From Arenicola marina (taxonomy: Eukaryota > Annelida > Polychaeta > Arenicolidae): a DNA stretch of 64,000 nt. Shown piece by piece: positions 26,801-34,199 of the stretch. The translations under genes were made by a program, and so were the position numbers. The notes beneath the pieces were generated by a model. The model saw only the letters and a program-made list of their open reading frames with translations, did not search any database and was not told where the DNA came from. Within the stretch, counting starts at the first letter, position 1, and each line of letters starts with the position of its first letter. The stretch spans positions 32,977,670 through 33,041,669 of the forward strand of contig OZ025248.1 of NCBI GenBank assembly GCA_964019135.1. Reading direction: 5' to 3'.

Positions 26801-29800
26801 CATTCCCCGGCCGGACCCACCCACCCGCCAACCGCCTTCGCTTTTACTACCCCGCCCTACCCCCCCCCCCCTCTACCCCGCCCCCCCCCCTCACTCAACC
26901 ATGGTACATCAACTATATCTCTCCCTGCAGGTCATACCGGGCCGCTTCTGGCCCTCAGATGGTTCTCTGCGTGGCGTACACCACATACCCAACCGACCGA
27001 CCCTCAGCCACTTCAGCGTTCATCTGAAAAAATATATTGCAACTTTGCCCCAGAATGATTAGATTCAGTGAAATATTCGCACTGGGCCAACAGTTTTCCC
27101 CACCACAATCTTCACCCCCCCCCCCCCGCCGCTCTGCAAACTTGGTGTAGCCCCCTGGTGGTCATGCAGGGCGAAAGTAAGGTTTCATGCTTTGCTGGCT
27201 CCTCAGTCAGGGAGGGGAGAATTATTACTTGGGTTATTATTTTTTAAGGGGCAGGTTGTGAACAGATTGATGCGCTGTTGTTACGAGGTTGGAAGTCCCT
27301 GTTTTTTTGTTCTTAGAGAGAATTCGGTACCATGTCTGTCGTCTCCTTGAAGAGAGCCTGTGTGTGCATGGGCGGAGGGGGAGGGGGTCCGTCTGCGTTA
27401 CTGTCTTGGATAACCGGTTTGGGACTGACGTCATCAACATATTTTAGTTCCGAGGGAAAAGCTTTGCAGCGAACCGATATTATTTTTGTACACTCCTGCA
27501 CACGTCACTTGCATTAAAAAGCAACTATATATGACGCAAATAAATAAAAGACATGCTGTCAACGACCTTTTGAACCAGAATACTACTTCTCGTCAACGAA
27601 GATGTGGCGTTCTTGTGTGATACGTCATCAGTATCGGACATCACGGCTCCCGTCCTTCAGCTGGCTCTCAACATAACTTTAGCATTTTTTAGGGATTTAA
27701 CACTAAAAAGATACACTGAGAAGACAATGTGTCTAATTAATCTCTAAAAAAGTGTCTTTGTCATTATATATGTGACAGTCTAAACAAATTTAACGGCGAA
27801 CGCTCGGTCATATTGGCTTAGGCAAGAGAATTATATTGGCTTGAGCGTCAAGACAAAATATAATGCAAGTAGTATACTTTTAATCAGTGTAAACATTGGG
27901 AAACAATCTACCTGTTGTGCGCCTAGTTTACTGGACGTGGCCAGTATTTTGGAAAATGACATGTTCAAAGTGTTATCTACCAACATTTCGACACGAAAAA
28001 TGTAAAAGTTCTTTATTTAAGACCCATGAAAGACGAATTGCGACCCACCCCTTGTTCGCCGCGCCGGCCGCGCAGCTTGCCTGGTTCGGCGTCCAATGTC
28101 GTAACTAGTATGACAGCCCTCTGCGCGCGGTATCCATTGTTACGCAGGGGGCGAGTCAGGCTGCGCACTGAACAAAAAGCACGTGTTCATTTGTTTGTCC
28201 CCAAAATGCAAGACCGGAAGTAGAACGAGAACTGACATGCCCTATGACATTGGGTTGGATAAAAAAAAAATAGGATGAAAATGATGAGGATGGGGGAAAG
28301 GCCTTGGAAAGTTTATGGTGACATTGGCGTCCATTATTTTTATGTGTCTTGTCTCTGTTTGCAGCCTCCACAAGCTCGGCTGATGGACGGAACTCGCCTC
28401 AGTCCGGAACGCCACCTCGCGGCCGAGCACACTTCGGTAACTTCCGGTCCGTCAGCACCAAGCCTATAGTGACGCAACACAATAAACACGTGGTCACCAC
28501 TTCCTCGTAAGTGATCCTTCGTTATATACTTCGATACTATTATTTTCTTTATTGACGACCGGGGGGGGGGGGGGGCACAGATATACTTTAGTATCTGAGA
28601 GGATGGGCTCGTGCCCCCTGTGCCTCCCCCCCCCCCCCCGAACACGCTGGACGCGCCCATGGATATAACGCAACCTTTGTATAAAATAAACACAAAGCAA
28701 TATAATCTATACCTTTGGAAGATGCAAGATGTTGGATTTGAAGAATATATCCTTGCTGCTTTCATGCAGGCCCGATCCGATCTCTTCCGCTGCCAACAAG
28801 CGGCCGTTCGCGCCCAGAAGTCCCGCAGACGTCAACATTGGTGACGTCGTCAAGTTCTGTCGCCATGGCGGGAAAATCAGCAGAGGTGTCGTCAAGTACG
28901 TGGGTCATTTGGCGGGAAAAAATGACACGTATCTAGGACTGGAACTCGACCATGAAAGTAAGTGTTCTATTATGTACCGCCTGTGAATAATGCTAATACA
29001 GAAAGTGCTCTGAAGTACCGCCGAGGAACATAAATCTATGATTGTGCATCAAATATTTATGCGTTTATGTTCCGGAATAGATACTGACGCCGCTCTGCGC
29101 CCTCAGTTTTCCTTGTTACTTGGCTTAGGGTGGGCGGATTGGTATCCACCTTGGCGCTATTTGATATGGTTTTCGGGTTGCGTTACGTTTAATATGGTTA
29201 TGGCATACCTCGCTACGCAAGTAACTGCTCTCACGCTCATATCTCGAATTCGGGCGACATAAAACTATATTATTTATATATAATATTGAAATTTGTGTGC
29301 GTTTCACATAAAGAAAAACTCATTAATTGGTTTGTTTTAGCGTGGTGACAATTTTCGACATGGTGTTGTTCTATTTTCAGTGGGGAAGCACGATGGTGTG
29401 TATGATGGGCAACGCTACTTTCAATGGTAAGTCATACAGCTTCCACTGTGCGCTCGATGTACCAGTCAGCAGGGTATAAATGTAACTTCACGTCCACGAC
29501 ATGCGTCCTTGAGTTAAGAGCATGGATTTCCATATCAAAATCACGCTCAAATAAACAATGTTATGTCGTCACAGACATGTTAAGGCATATTTGTTTCTGA
29601 ATGAAAAAAAATCAAGACAAATATTTTGTAATAAAAACATAAAAGCTAATCATTAACTTGAAAGTGTTCCTCTTCGATCCCTTCTCCATTCTGGTTCACA
29701 CTTAATTCTCTTCTTCTTCTCTTCTTTTGTTTGTCTCTCTGTCTGTCTCGCTGTCTATCTCTCCTTCGCTCTGCATGTCTGCCTCTCACCCCCACCCCCT

Positions 29801-29985
29801 TTGCCCTCCATCTCTGTTTTATGCCTCACTATCTCTGTTTGCCACTGTTTCTGCCCTTGACTGTTGTGTAATGTGGTTGTAATGACCGCCTCATGTGACT
29901 TATCTCTTATCGTATCTTTTGCAGTAAACACAATCGCGGCGTGTGCGTGGCGTTTAGCAAGATTGTCATGGTTTGGGGAGACTGA
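1971..29985 (+). CDS. Coiled-coil protein with C-terminal CAP-Gly domain (12 exons, 5' incomplete)
   Basis: Twelve exons join in frame: 1971-2839, 3528-3698, 4103-4313, 9117-9310, 9742-10003, 10234-10365, 10912-11082, 11647-11856, 28365-28506, 28770-28957, 29381-29426 and 29925-29985 (stop TGA). All introns are GT-AG and every phase matches, giving about 885 codons. Residues 1-290 are charged, Ser/Arg/Gly-rich and probably disordered. Residues about 291-415, 418-482 and 483-545 contain coiled-coil segments rich in Leu, Glu, Gln and Arg. Residues 570-790 are a Pro/Ser-rich linker. Residues about 808-880 form a CAP-Gly domain with GKNDTYLGLELD, GKHDG (the GKNDG-type tubulin/EB tail-binding motif) and YFQCKHNRGV. 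CAP-Gly domains bind C-terminal EEY/F tails of tubulin, EB and CLIP proteins, so a microtubule or centrosome role is inferred. The combination of N-terminal coiled coils and a terminal CAP-Gly recalls KIF13B or CEP350 in layout only; I cannot name an orthologue. An in-frame ATG with a good Kozak context (2060) could be the start; otherwise the gene begins upstream. Confidence 0.85.
2850..3215. repeat. 17-bp intronic minisatellite
   Basis: About twenty copies of GGGTTATACTGTCAATG and variants begin a few bases after the exon 1 donor. The open frame of exon 1 runs into it, which explains the spurious 387-residue ORF. Confidence 0.88.
3528..3698 (+). CDS. Exon 2: coiled coil
   Basis: The acceptor TTTGACAG and donor GAG|GTAGTA bound 57 codons in phase 0. 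The peptide MDARLSDLGDTVATLRRSLA and the following DRDKEVEEQ stretch show heptad-like spacing of Leu, Val and Ile with abundant Glu, Arg and Lys. Confidence 0.82.
3777..4005. mobile_element. Probable MITE with GGCGGATCCAGG ends
   Basis: The left end GTGGCGGATCCAGGA and right end CCTGGATCCGCCTCTG are inverted repeats. Subterminal GGGGGCAC and GTGCCCCC are also inverted, and a poly-C tract lies inside (about 3898-3909). A second internal copy of the right end lies near 3923-3941, suggesting nesting. A related fragment (CCTAGATCCGCCCCTGG) lies at about 4913-4929. It sits in the intron between exons 2 and 3. Confidence 0.55.
4103..4313 (+). CDS. Exon 3: coiled coil continuation
   Basis: The acceptor TGGTTTCAG and donor ATGG|GTTAGT bound 70 codons plus one base. 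The peptide starts NEKRLNALIQEKESLATEVW, a coiled-coil pattern, and then becomes acidic and polar. It is shorter than the usual ORF cut-off because the frame closes within the intron. Confidence 0.8.
4314..5057. other. Intron 3, unique part
   Basis: AT-rich intronic sequence with no recognised feature except the GATCCGCC-type MITE end near 4913-4929. Confidence 0.5.
5061..5566. repeat. 42-bp minisatellite, 12 copies
   Basis: Twelve nearly identical 42-bp units begin with ATGTCTGGCTGTAGCGTCAC. Because 42 is a multiple of three, the unit gives a 182-residue ORF with a 14-residue hydrophobic repeat. It lies inside an intron of the CAP-Gly gene, so I treat the ORF as incidental. Confidence 0.93.
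5580..6836. other. Intronic sequence without recognised features
   Basis: Short ORFs here (for example 5661-5921 and 6312-6539) show no splice context that fits the gene and no recognisable motif. I see no gene, RNA or repeat. Confidence 0.5.
6838..8610. repeat. 14-bp minisatellite array with higher-order blocks
   Basis: About 125 copies of the 14-bp unit AATGCATAACACAT occur with variants (CACAAC, GCGTAAC, GCGCAGC). Blocks containing GCGCAGCGCATAACACATAA recur near 7326, 7543 and 8153, showing higher-order duplication. The unit has no stop on the minus strand in any frame, so all three minus frames are open for about 590-645 codons. These are artefacts. Confidence 0.95.
8641..8696. repeat. 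18-bp tandem repeat, three copies
   Basis: Three copies of a unit close to ATTACTATAAAGAGAAAT immediately follow the 14-bp array. Confidence 0.85.
8700..9116. other. End of intron 3, no feature
   Basis: Unique sequence leading to the exon 4 acceptor. I see nothing else in it. Confidence 0.5.
9117..9310 (+). CDS. Exon 4: coiled coil
   Basis: The acceptor CCGTGTTCCAG and donor CAG|GTAACT bound 194 bases. With one base from exon 3 the frame reads DLAGQLQDLTEAHEATVGRL and continues with Leu/Glu/Arg heptads to NRTLKAQ. A competing ORF in another frame (9097-9369) lacks this pattern and crosses the donor, so I treat it as a shadow. Confidence 0.82.
9311..9741. other. Intron 4, no feature
   Basis: Unique AT-rich intron with a pyrimidine tract before the exon 5 acceptor. 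Confidence 0.5.
9742..10003 (+). CDS. Exon 5: coiled coil then proline/glycine-rich linker
   Basis: The acceptor TGTCCTCACAG and donor CTGG|GTAGGC define the exon. The first part (LERLHVDGYHSDQPQSEVLQ and following) is a Leu/Gln/Arg coiled coil ending near NIKLTRHLQG. The second part is rich in Pro, Gly, Arg and Thr. Confidence 0.83.
10234..10365 (+). CDS. Exon 6 (symmetric, 132 nt)
   Basis: The acceptor TGTCCTTACAG and donor AATG|GTGACT bound 132 bases, a multiple of three in phase 1-1. It encodes an acidic stretch (ILGDDEEVFARDRLRITREL) and a short amphipathic helix. The donor is weaker than the others and is chosen because it restores the phase needed by exon 7. Confidence 0.7.
10415..10570. 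repeat. AT-rich low-complexity repeat
   Basis: Degenerate copies of ATATTTTTCATATACCTGTAT-like sequence occur in the intron between exons 6 and 7. Confidence 0.7.
10728..10800 (+). mobile_element. tRNA-SINE-like fragment
   Basis: GTGGGTTCGCGCCC matches a pol III B box, and about 45 bases upstream TTAGTTGTTTGGCAGTC resembles a degraded A box. The tail and ends are not clear. The spacing fits a tRNA-derived head rather than an intact tRNA. Confidence 0.35.
10912..11082 (+). CDS. Exon 7 (symmetric, 171 nt): Pro/Ser/Arg-rich linker
   Basis: The acceptor GTCCTTTCCAG and donor ATA|GTAAGT define the exon. The product is low-complexity and rich in Pro, Ser, Arg and Glu (for example PGSPIELPPPEDAPDRSRSL). 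A tRNA-SINE-like sequence lies about 110 bases upstream of the acceptor. Confidence 0.78.
11083..11646. other. Intron 7, no feature
   Basis: AT-rich intronic sequence with no repeat array or recognisable gene. Confidence 0.5.
11647..11856 (+). CDS. Exon 8 (symmetric, 210 nt): disordered linker
   Basis: The acceptor TTTGTCACCAG and donor CACG|GTAGGT define the exon. The codon shared with exon 7 completes as Arg, followed by DLTPPPPLERRLSDESVATV and further polar sequence. The exon is followed by the 16.5-kb repeat-filled intron. Confidence 0.78.
12443..13760. repeat. 31-bp minisatellite
   Basis: About 42 copies of a 31-bp unit (starting CCCTTAATGGGTCTCTGTGA) occur with many point variants (CTATGTG/CTCTGTG, ACTTGG/GCTTAG). 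Confidence 0.93.
13968..14012. repeat. Palindromic poly-C/poly-G tract
   Basis: A run of C with one interruption is followed directly by a run of G, so the sequence can fold on itself. Confidence 0.8.
14318..14590. repeat. 16-22 bp variable minisatellite
   Basis: About fourteen units built on AATGGCTGCCACAAGT, some with an extra ACA or ACAACA, occur in tandem. They produce false minus-strand ORFs. Confidence 0.85.
14600..16175. other. Intronic unique sequence
   Basis: No gene is supported. A short degenerate TGGT(T/G)ATGGTGA-CGGTC repeat lies near 15450-15580. An ORF at 15669-15953 includes an ADDVTL string that I considered and rejected as a reverse-transcriptase box. Confidence 0.45.
16180..17660. 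repeat. 17/20-bp minisatellite
   Basis: About 75 units of GCCGCGTCTTGTAACACAA type occur, alternating 20-bp (GCCGCGTCTTGTAGCAAAA), 20-21-bp and 17-bp (GGCGTCTTGTAACACAA) forms. Minus-strand frames stay open across most of it and give false ORFs with repeated CYKTR/VTRR. Confidence 0.94.
17661..18054. other. Spacer with degenerate repeats
   Basis: A few degenerate CCGATT-GGTTGACCAACG-like copies occur at about 17695-17830, followed by C-rich and G-rich stretches. No gene is seen. Confidence 0.4.
18055..18912. repeat. 30-bp minisatellite
   Basis: About 28 copies of a 30-bp unit (starting GTGGGCGTGAAGGTGTGTCA) occur in tandem. The unit is a multiple of three, so frames on both strands are open, including a 375-codon plus-strand ORF. 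It is intronic and I do not call it coding. Confidence 0.94.
19087..19699. repeat. 34-bp minisatellite, 18 copies
   Basis: Eighteen copies of a 34-bp unit start with CATACGTCAACAGGGGCCAT. Variation is mostly ATGTGG/ATGGGG and GGGGCC/GATGCC. Confidence 0.95.
20100..20866. repeat. 15-bp minisatellite with higher-order repeat
   Basis: About 50 copies of GTTGTTACACAGCCC type occur in tandem. The left half contains a duplicated block of about 120 bp (20133-20252 and 20253-20372) marked by AGAGAATTGTTACC, and the right half alternates CCC/CCT units. Both strands are open for about 280-310 codons by chance. Confidence 0.94.
21605..21965. repeat. 20-bp array in left arm of the fold-back element
   Basis: About 18 units of ATTCTGTCGAGACAAAATGC type occur in tandem, degenerating at both ends. 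The right arm carries a more diverged array in the opposite sense. Confidence 0.92.
22210..22441 (-). other. Short open frame in transposon core
   Basis: The minus-strand frame starting at 22441 is non-repetitive for about 75 codons (beginning MENVGTGVTVPCANCACQTL) before it runs into the rest of the core and the left-arm array. I do not recognise it. It could be a remnant of element coding sequence or a captured host fragment. Confidence 0.25.
22670..23045. repeat. Diverged array in right arm of the fold-back element
   Basis: Units of TTTTGTCGACAGAA type, about 19-20 bp, are more diverged than those of the left arm and mostly inverted relative to it. Confidence 0.85.
23085..24394. other. 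Intronic spacer with microsatellite and short repeats
   Basis: A CCCT/TGCC microsatellite lies at 23172-23212. A roughly 31-bp repeat (GTAGGCCCTAAGTATAGGCC type, about three copies) lies at 23620-23695. No gene is supported. Confidence 0.5.
24395..26040. repeat. 40-bp minisatellite
   Basis: About 40 copies of a 40-bp unit occur, containing CCCTTTATTGTCTGACAGTA followed by TAGAGGCGTTAGTGTGGTCA. The left part (24430-25260) is very homogeneous. From 25260 the units diverge to 41-45 bp, and a block of about 330-350 bp is duplicated (about 25255-25515 and 25600-25880). Confidence 0.95.
26340..26620. repeat. G-rich minisatellite
   Basis: Irregular units of GGGTGAGAGTGGCGGTGGGTGAG and GGGTGAGACCGGGGGTGG type occur in tandem. 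Dense G-runs on the plus strand give G-quadruplex potential. A C-rich stretch follows at 26740-26890. Confidence 0.8.
26621..28364. other. End of intron 8
   Basis: Pyrimidine-rich then ordinary intronic sequence. A 45-bp motif at 26898-26942 recurs at 32475-32518. Poly-C lies at 27114-27127. No exon is supported. Confidence 0.45.
28365..28506 (+). CDS. Exon 9: Ser/Thr-rich linker before CAP-Gly
   Basis: The acceptor CTCTGTTTGCAG and donor TCCTC|GTAAGT define 142 bases. With one base carried from exon 8 the frame reads ASTSSADGRNSPQSGTPPRG and continues to VVTTSS. A competing frame (28275-28469) ends in a stop and does not join its neighbours. Confidence 0.75.
28555..28645. repeat. Poly-G / poly-C inverted pair
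   Basis: A G-run (about 28561-28574) followed by GCACAG is mirrored by CTGTGCCTCCCCC and a C-run (about 28618-28639), giving a strong potential hairpin in intron 9, possibly a degraded miniature element. Confidence 0.55.
28770..28957 (+). CDS. Exon 10: first half of CAP-Gly domain
   Basis: The acceptor TTTCATGCAG and donor GAAA|GTAAGT define 188 bases. The encoded peptide contains NIGDVVKFCRHGGKISRGVV followed by KYVGHLAGKNDTYLGLELD, which matches the first beta strands and the Gly-rich core of CAP-Gly domains. Confidence 0.88.
28958..29380. other. Intron 10, no feature
   Basis: AT-rich intron with a clear pyrimidine tract before exon 11. Confidence 0.5.
29381..29426 (+). CDS. Exon 11: CAP-Gly GKHDG motif exon
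   Basis: This 46-base exon lies between TCTATTTTCAG and CAATG|GTAAGT. It encodes MGKHDGVYDGQRYFQ, the conserved ligand-binding loop of the CAP-Gly fold. It is too short for ORF finders and was found by phase and motif continuity. Confidence 0.87.
29427..29924. other. Intron 11, pyrimidine-rich
   Basis: A long CT-rich stretch (TCTTCTTCT, CTGTCTGTCT) lies at about 29700-29860, before exon 12. No gene is seen. Confidence 0.5.
29925..29985 (+). CDS. Exon 12: CAP-Gly C-terminal strand and stop
   Basis: The acceptor CGTATCTTTTGCAG is followed by codons completing the Cys of YFQC, then KHNRGVCVAFSKIVMVWGD and TGA. The GV-V--SKI pattern is the last conserved CAP-Gly strand. The protein ends almost immediately after the domain, with no EEY/F tail. 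Confidence 0.85.
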
Positions 29986-32900
29986 GCATTCCAAACATCG
30001 CTCCTCAACTTCACTGAGCCACAGATCGCCGGCATCACTTCTTCACGTTGCAACGACTGAGTGCCTCCTGTGTGAAGAACAGAAAGGACCAGTTCAACTG
30101 GAGTGTATAGACGGCGCATAACCGATATGGAGGCCGGAAGTATGACGTCATTTCCGGATCGCGCGACACAAAAGCTTAATTTGAACAAAACAGTCGGTCG
30201 AACGCGGTACTCTACGAACGATAATAATACCGCAAGGGTTATTTGAACCAACCCTGGTGCTCTTTGCTGGCAAAGTATACCTATGCACTACGTACATATG
30301 AATAGCATGCCATATATGTGACCGATCGAGCGGAGCCCACGCATTAATAGATATTTCCGTCCAGTTTTCCCCGGAGACGCCTCAGCAATGGCACTGTCGG
30401 TAAATATATACTACAGTCAAGATTGACGCGACTGGCTGGCTGGCGGCGTCTAGCCGGAGTGCTCGGCTTACCGACTACGTTGTGACGCTCGCTAGGATGG
30501 GGCCGGCATTGGTGGAGTGGGGCGGGTGCTGGGGGAAAGGGGGCGGGCGCTGGCGGAGAGGGGGCAGGGGTGGGGGGGGGATGTGTATAGCGAGGCCTTA
30601 ATACCAATAAGCCTGATCCGTGCCACGTGCGGAAGTGCCATCACTCGTACGATGAACCAGTGTACCATTATGCATACGAATGCCCGGAAGTCAAAATCGA
30701 ATATGTTTGTTTTGCCCTCCGCTGTCTGTCGCGTCATCAAGTAAGTATACCAGATGGGTCGGCTGGTATTAAAATGTAGGCCTACCTTTCATTCACGTAG
30801 CGTTGTGGCCATCAAGTTTTGTAATCGGATGTGACACTTTATTCTAATCCAGAAACGCGGGGTGTTTGACATGTTTTTTCAAAGCAATTCATATCCTAAA
30901 TTTAACATATTGCAAGTGGGTGTATGTCTGCAATTCGTAGCGATAAAGCGTATAAAAATATGCTGCTTACAAGAATGGATGTAGAATATACTGCTTTATA
31001 GAATGGGTGAAGAATCTACTGACCAACCTTAGACTATTTGCCTTTTAAACTAGGATGGGGGACAAATCTACGAGCCATTACAATGCGGGGAATATTATAC
31101 TTAGTGTAGACTGACCACTAATTCAATGTGTATATTGGGAATCTACTGACAAGTAAATTGAGTGTATATCCAAGCAAAAATAAAGTTTAGAATATAGTGA
31201 CCATTAGAATGGATGGAGAATCTGTTGAGTATATGGGGATAACATGCTGCAAACAGACGTGGATTGTGGTTTCAGTGCAAACTGGGAGTATCAGAAGCGA
31301 TAGGGTCTCGGGTTTCTTAGCCAGGTTGTGACAGACAGAGTGGGGGTTAAGTGAAAGTTCCGTCCTACTTTTTGATACTAGATTTACTGCATGTGAACGT
31401 CTGTCTTACATGTCCACGTTATGCCTGGTGTATGCCATTTTGTACGGCCAAGAAATCTTTTCTAGAGTCGTAATGATGTACAAATCGGGTCGCGTTATGA
31501 TATCGCTTTGGGTCTGCGATGGAGGAATACGGCTAGGGGGGCCACCTAGTGGCGATGGGCTAAGTCGGTCGGTGGAGAGCGGTTTTTGCCACGATGACAG
31601 AGTCGGCTCCATATACTGGTGGAGACTGTGATAAGTCTGTATATATTCCTTTGTGTAATCGTAAGTTATGGTACATATATTATCTATCAGTTTGTCTCAA
31701 AAAATGGTGTGGAAGACTGTAGAAAGAATAAAGTTATTCATCAGAAAAACAAATGCTGCTTCTACTGATTTGAAAGTGCATGATAAGTACTGAACGTAAT
31801 CGTTCATGGCGAATAATTATACGTTGTGCAATCTACCAGCAATTTTTCTTCCGTAAAGTATTTAAAAAATTACAATTACACCGGGAAAGCCGTCATCTAA
31901 AATCTAAGAAAGGCAGTGAAAACAATATCATTTTTGGTGATCTGATGCCACACTGATGACTTGTCAGCTTTATTCAAATTCTGCCGTATACAAGACATAT
32001 ATTAGACAGTTACACGTTTCGCTCGAACACAATGGGATCACAGACATGTCTGGGGGGAGGTCAGCTGTTCACACACCTGCAGCTGATTGTGTTTCAACCC
32101 AGATATAATACTAACAAGCAACAAATCTCGGAAGCAACAATTCGCAGCTTGAGCGGTAGCGACGAGATACTTATATGGACGAGTATTTTCTCGTCATCGA
32201 GTTGTAAATTATGAAGGGTATTTGCTTATGCCAAATTCGTTACTATGGAAACGTTATGACGATTACAGCAACAACAGGGATGAGCAAAACAGCCCCATTA
32301 TGATCAGTAATGGTTGGTTTCACCTACAAACCAACCGACGTTCTATTCGGACCATCAACGCTAGGTAAATCCGTCAATGATTTCGAAATATAGCAAGCAG
32401 AATTTGATAATTTAATCTGCAAATATATATATATAACATAGCTTGTCCATCAGTTTTATAGAGTTAGGAAGCAAACCATGGTGCATCGACTATATCTATC
32501 TCTGCAGGCCATACGGGCCATAGACGAAAATCTTCCAAATCCTTCTATAGAGGCTAATACTACTTCCGCTTTGGTTGAGCGTGAGTTATAAATTAAATCC
32601 TATACCGTCCGTCAGTAGCGGCCAACGTATGTACGGGCGGATGGTGTGAGGCGGGGGCGGGGAGGGGGGCACCACGGGGGTGGGGGCTTGGGGGGCATAG
32701 ATTAGGCGGCCGCAGCAGGAGATCATCATCACTGTCGTTTCCATGGCGACATGTATGATTGTGCATGTCACGGTGCATGTCAGTTCGACTTCTCGGCTTC
32801 TTTCAGATTTCTTTGATATCTGAAAGACCACGAGAAGAATATGATCTATCTGGACCACCACATGTACAGCATCACAAAGCATCATGTCAATTCAATACAT

Positions 32901-33000
32901 GTACAGCGGTATAGGTAAACAAATCTCAACATTTGTGTGAGATACGTCCTTCGGAAAACAGCCTCACCAGGATTTCAATCTGGTGGTCTTAGTTACATCA
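29986..33000. other. 3' flank of CAP-Gly gene / intergenic
   Basis: No gene is supported. Contents are a G-rich repeat (about 30500-30585), a degenerate GAATGGATG-AGAATCTACTG repeat (about 30970-31230), a G-rich stretch (32648-32697) and a copy of the dispersed 45-bp motif (32475-32518). Confidence 0.45.
31179..31184 (+). promoter_or_regulatory. Possible polyadenylation signal of the CAP-Gly gene
   Basis: AATAAA lies about 1.2 kb downstream of the stop codon and is the first I noticed on the plus strand. Assignment is inferred only from position. Confidence 0.2.
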
Positions 33001-33009
33001 GACATTACG

Positions 33010-33765
33010 GATTTTGTAGGCTGATGGCGTCATGACGCTAGAAGCGATATGACTGCTGACGTCATGACGCTAGAAGCGATAAGACTGCTGACGTCATGAC
33101 GCTAAAAGCGATGAATGCTGACGTCATGACGCTAGAAGCGATAACACTGCTGACGTCATGACGTTAGAAGCGTTAAGACTGCTGACGTCATGACGCTAGA
33201 AGCGATAAGACTGCTGACGTCATGACGCTAGAAGCGATAAGACTGCTGACATCATGACGTTAGAAGCGATAAGACTGCTGACGCCATGACCTTAGAAAAA
33301 TAAGACTGTGACGTCATGACGTTAGAAACAATACGACTGCTGACGTCATGGCGTTAGAAGAAATAAGACTGCTGATGTCATGGCGTTACAAGAGATGAGA
33401 CTGCTGAAGGCATTGTGTTAGAAGAGAAGACTGCTGACGTCATGACCGTAGAAGATTTAAGACTGCTGACGTCATGGCGTTAAAAGCGATGACTGCTGAC
33501 GTCATGGCGCTAGAAGCAATAAGACTCCTGATATCATGACGCTAGAAGTAATAAGACTGCTGACGTCATGACCTTAAAAGCAAAAAGACTGCTGACGTCA
33601 TGGCGTTAGAAGAAATAAGACTGCTGACGTCATGGCGTAGCAGAGATAAGACTGCTGACGTCATGACCTTAGAAGAAATAAGACTCCTGATATCGTGGTG
33701 TTAGAAGGAATAAGACTGCTGAAGTTAGGAGCCATACAACTGCTGACGTCATTATTGAATGTAAA
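33010..33765. repeat. 32-bp minisatellite carrying TGACGTCA
   Basis: About 23 units near 32 bp (starting CTGCTGACGTCATGACGCTA) occur in tandem. By reading, about 16 keep a perfect TGACGTCA palindrome, the full consensus CRE bound by CREB/ATF bZIP factors. Confidence 0.93.
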
Positions 33766-33964
33766 CATATTGTGACACAGGTATCGGTGAGGCATCATAG
33801 ATTATTTATTTATAATAAACGGTTCGATATAGAAGCTAAACATCTGTTTAGGTTTTGAGAGCAATGCCAACAGTAAAAACAACCATAGGCATGTAGAAGC
33901 GATGGCCTTACCAGCTATCAGTGAGGTAGTGATAGTTTATCTATAAGGCCTGTATATATGTAAG

Positions 33965-34170
33965 GACTAAACTGAGCCACCCAAGGAACCTCCCGGGGGA
34001 ATAGAACGCATACAACTGGTGTGGGAAATAATCCCTATGACTAGACACCTTGCTGGACCGAACCAGGTTAATACGTTGATAAGATGCTCAGAGCGCCGTC
34101 GATTATAACATCGGGTAGACGGGTGCCTCCGACTAGCGTCGTAACGAAGCGAGGGCCGCGAGGGCGAGTG
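33965..34170 (-). mobile_element. Probable tRNA-derived SINE fragment
   Basis: On the minus strand GGTTCGGTCC (34055-34064) resembles a pol III B box. It is followed by a body ending GGGAGGTTCCTTGGGTGGCT, and a variant of GGGAGGTTCCTTGG occurs again near 51598-51615. The A box is weak and ends are undefined. Confidence 0.35.
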
Positions 34171-34199
34171 ACGGACAGGCACAGACACGCCTCAGTGCG

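Larger units (their letters stand above)
11857..28364 (+). other. 16.5-kb repeat-filled intron 8
   Basis: This interval separates exon 8 from exon 9 with matching phases. It contains eight large minisatellites, a fold-back transposon and a G-rich array, all listed separately. I found no further exon required by phase, although a frame-neutral exon could be hidden. Confidence 0.7.
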
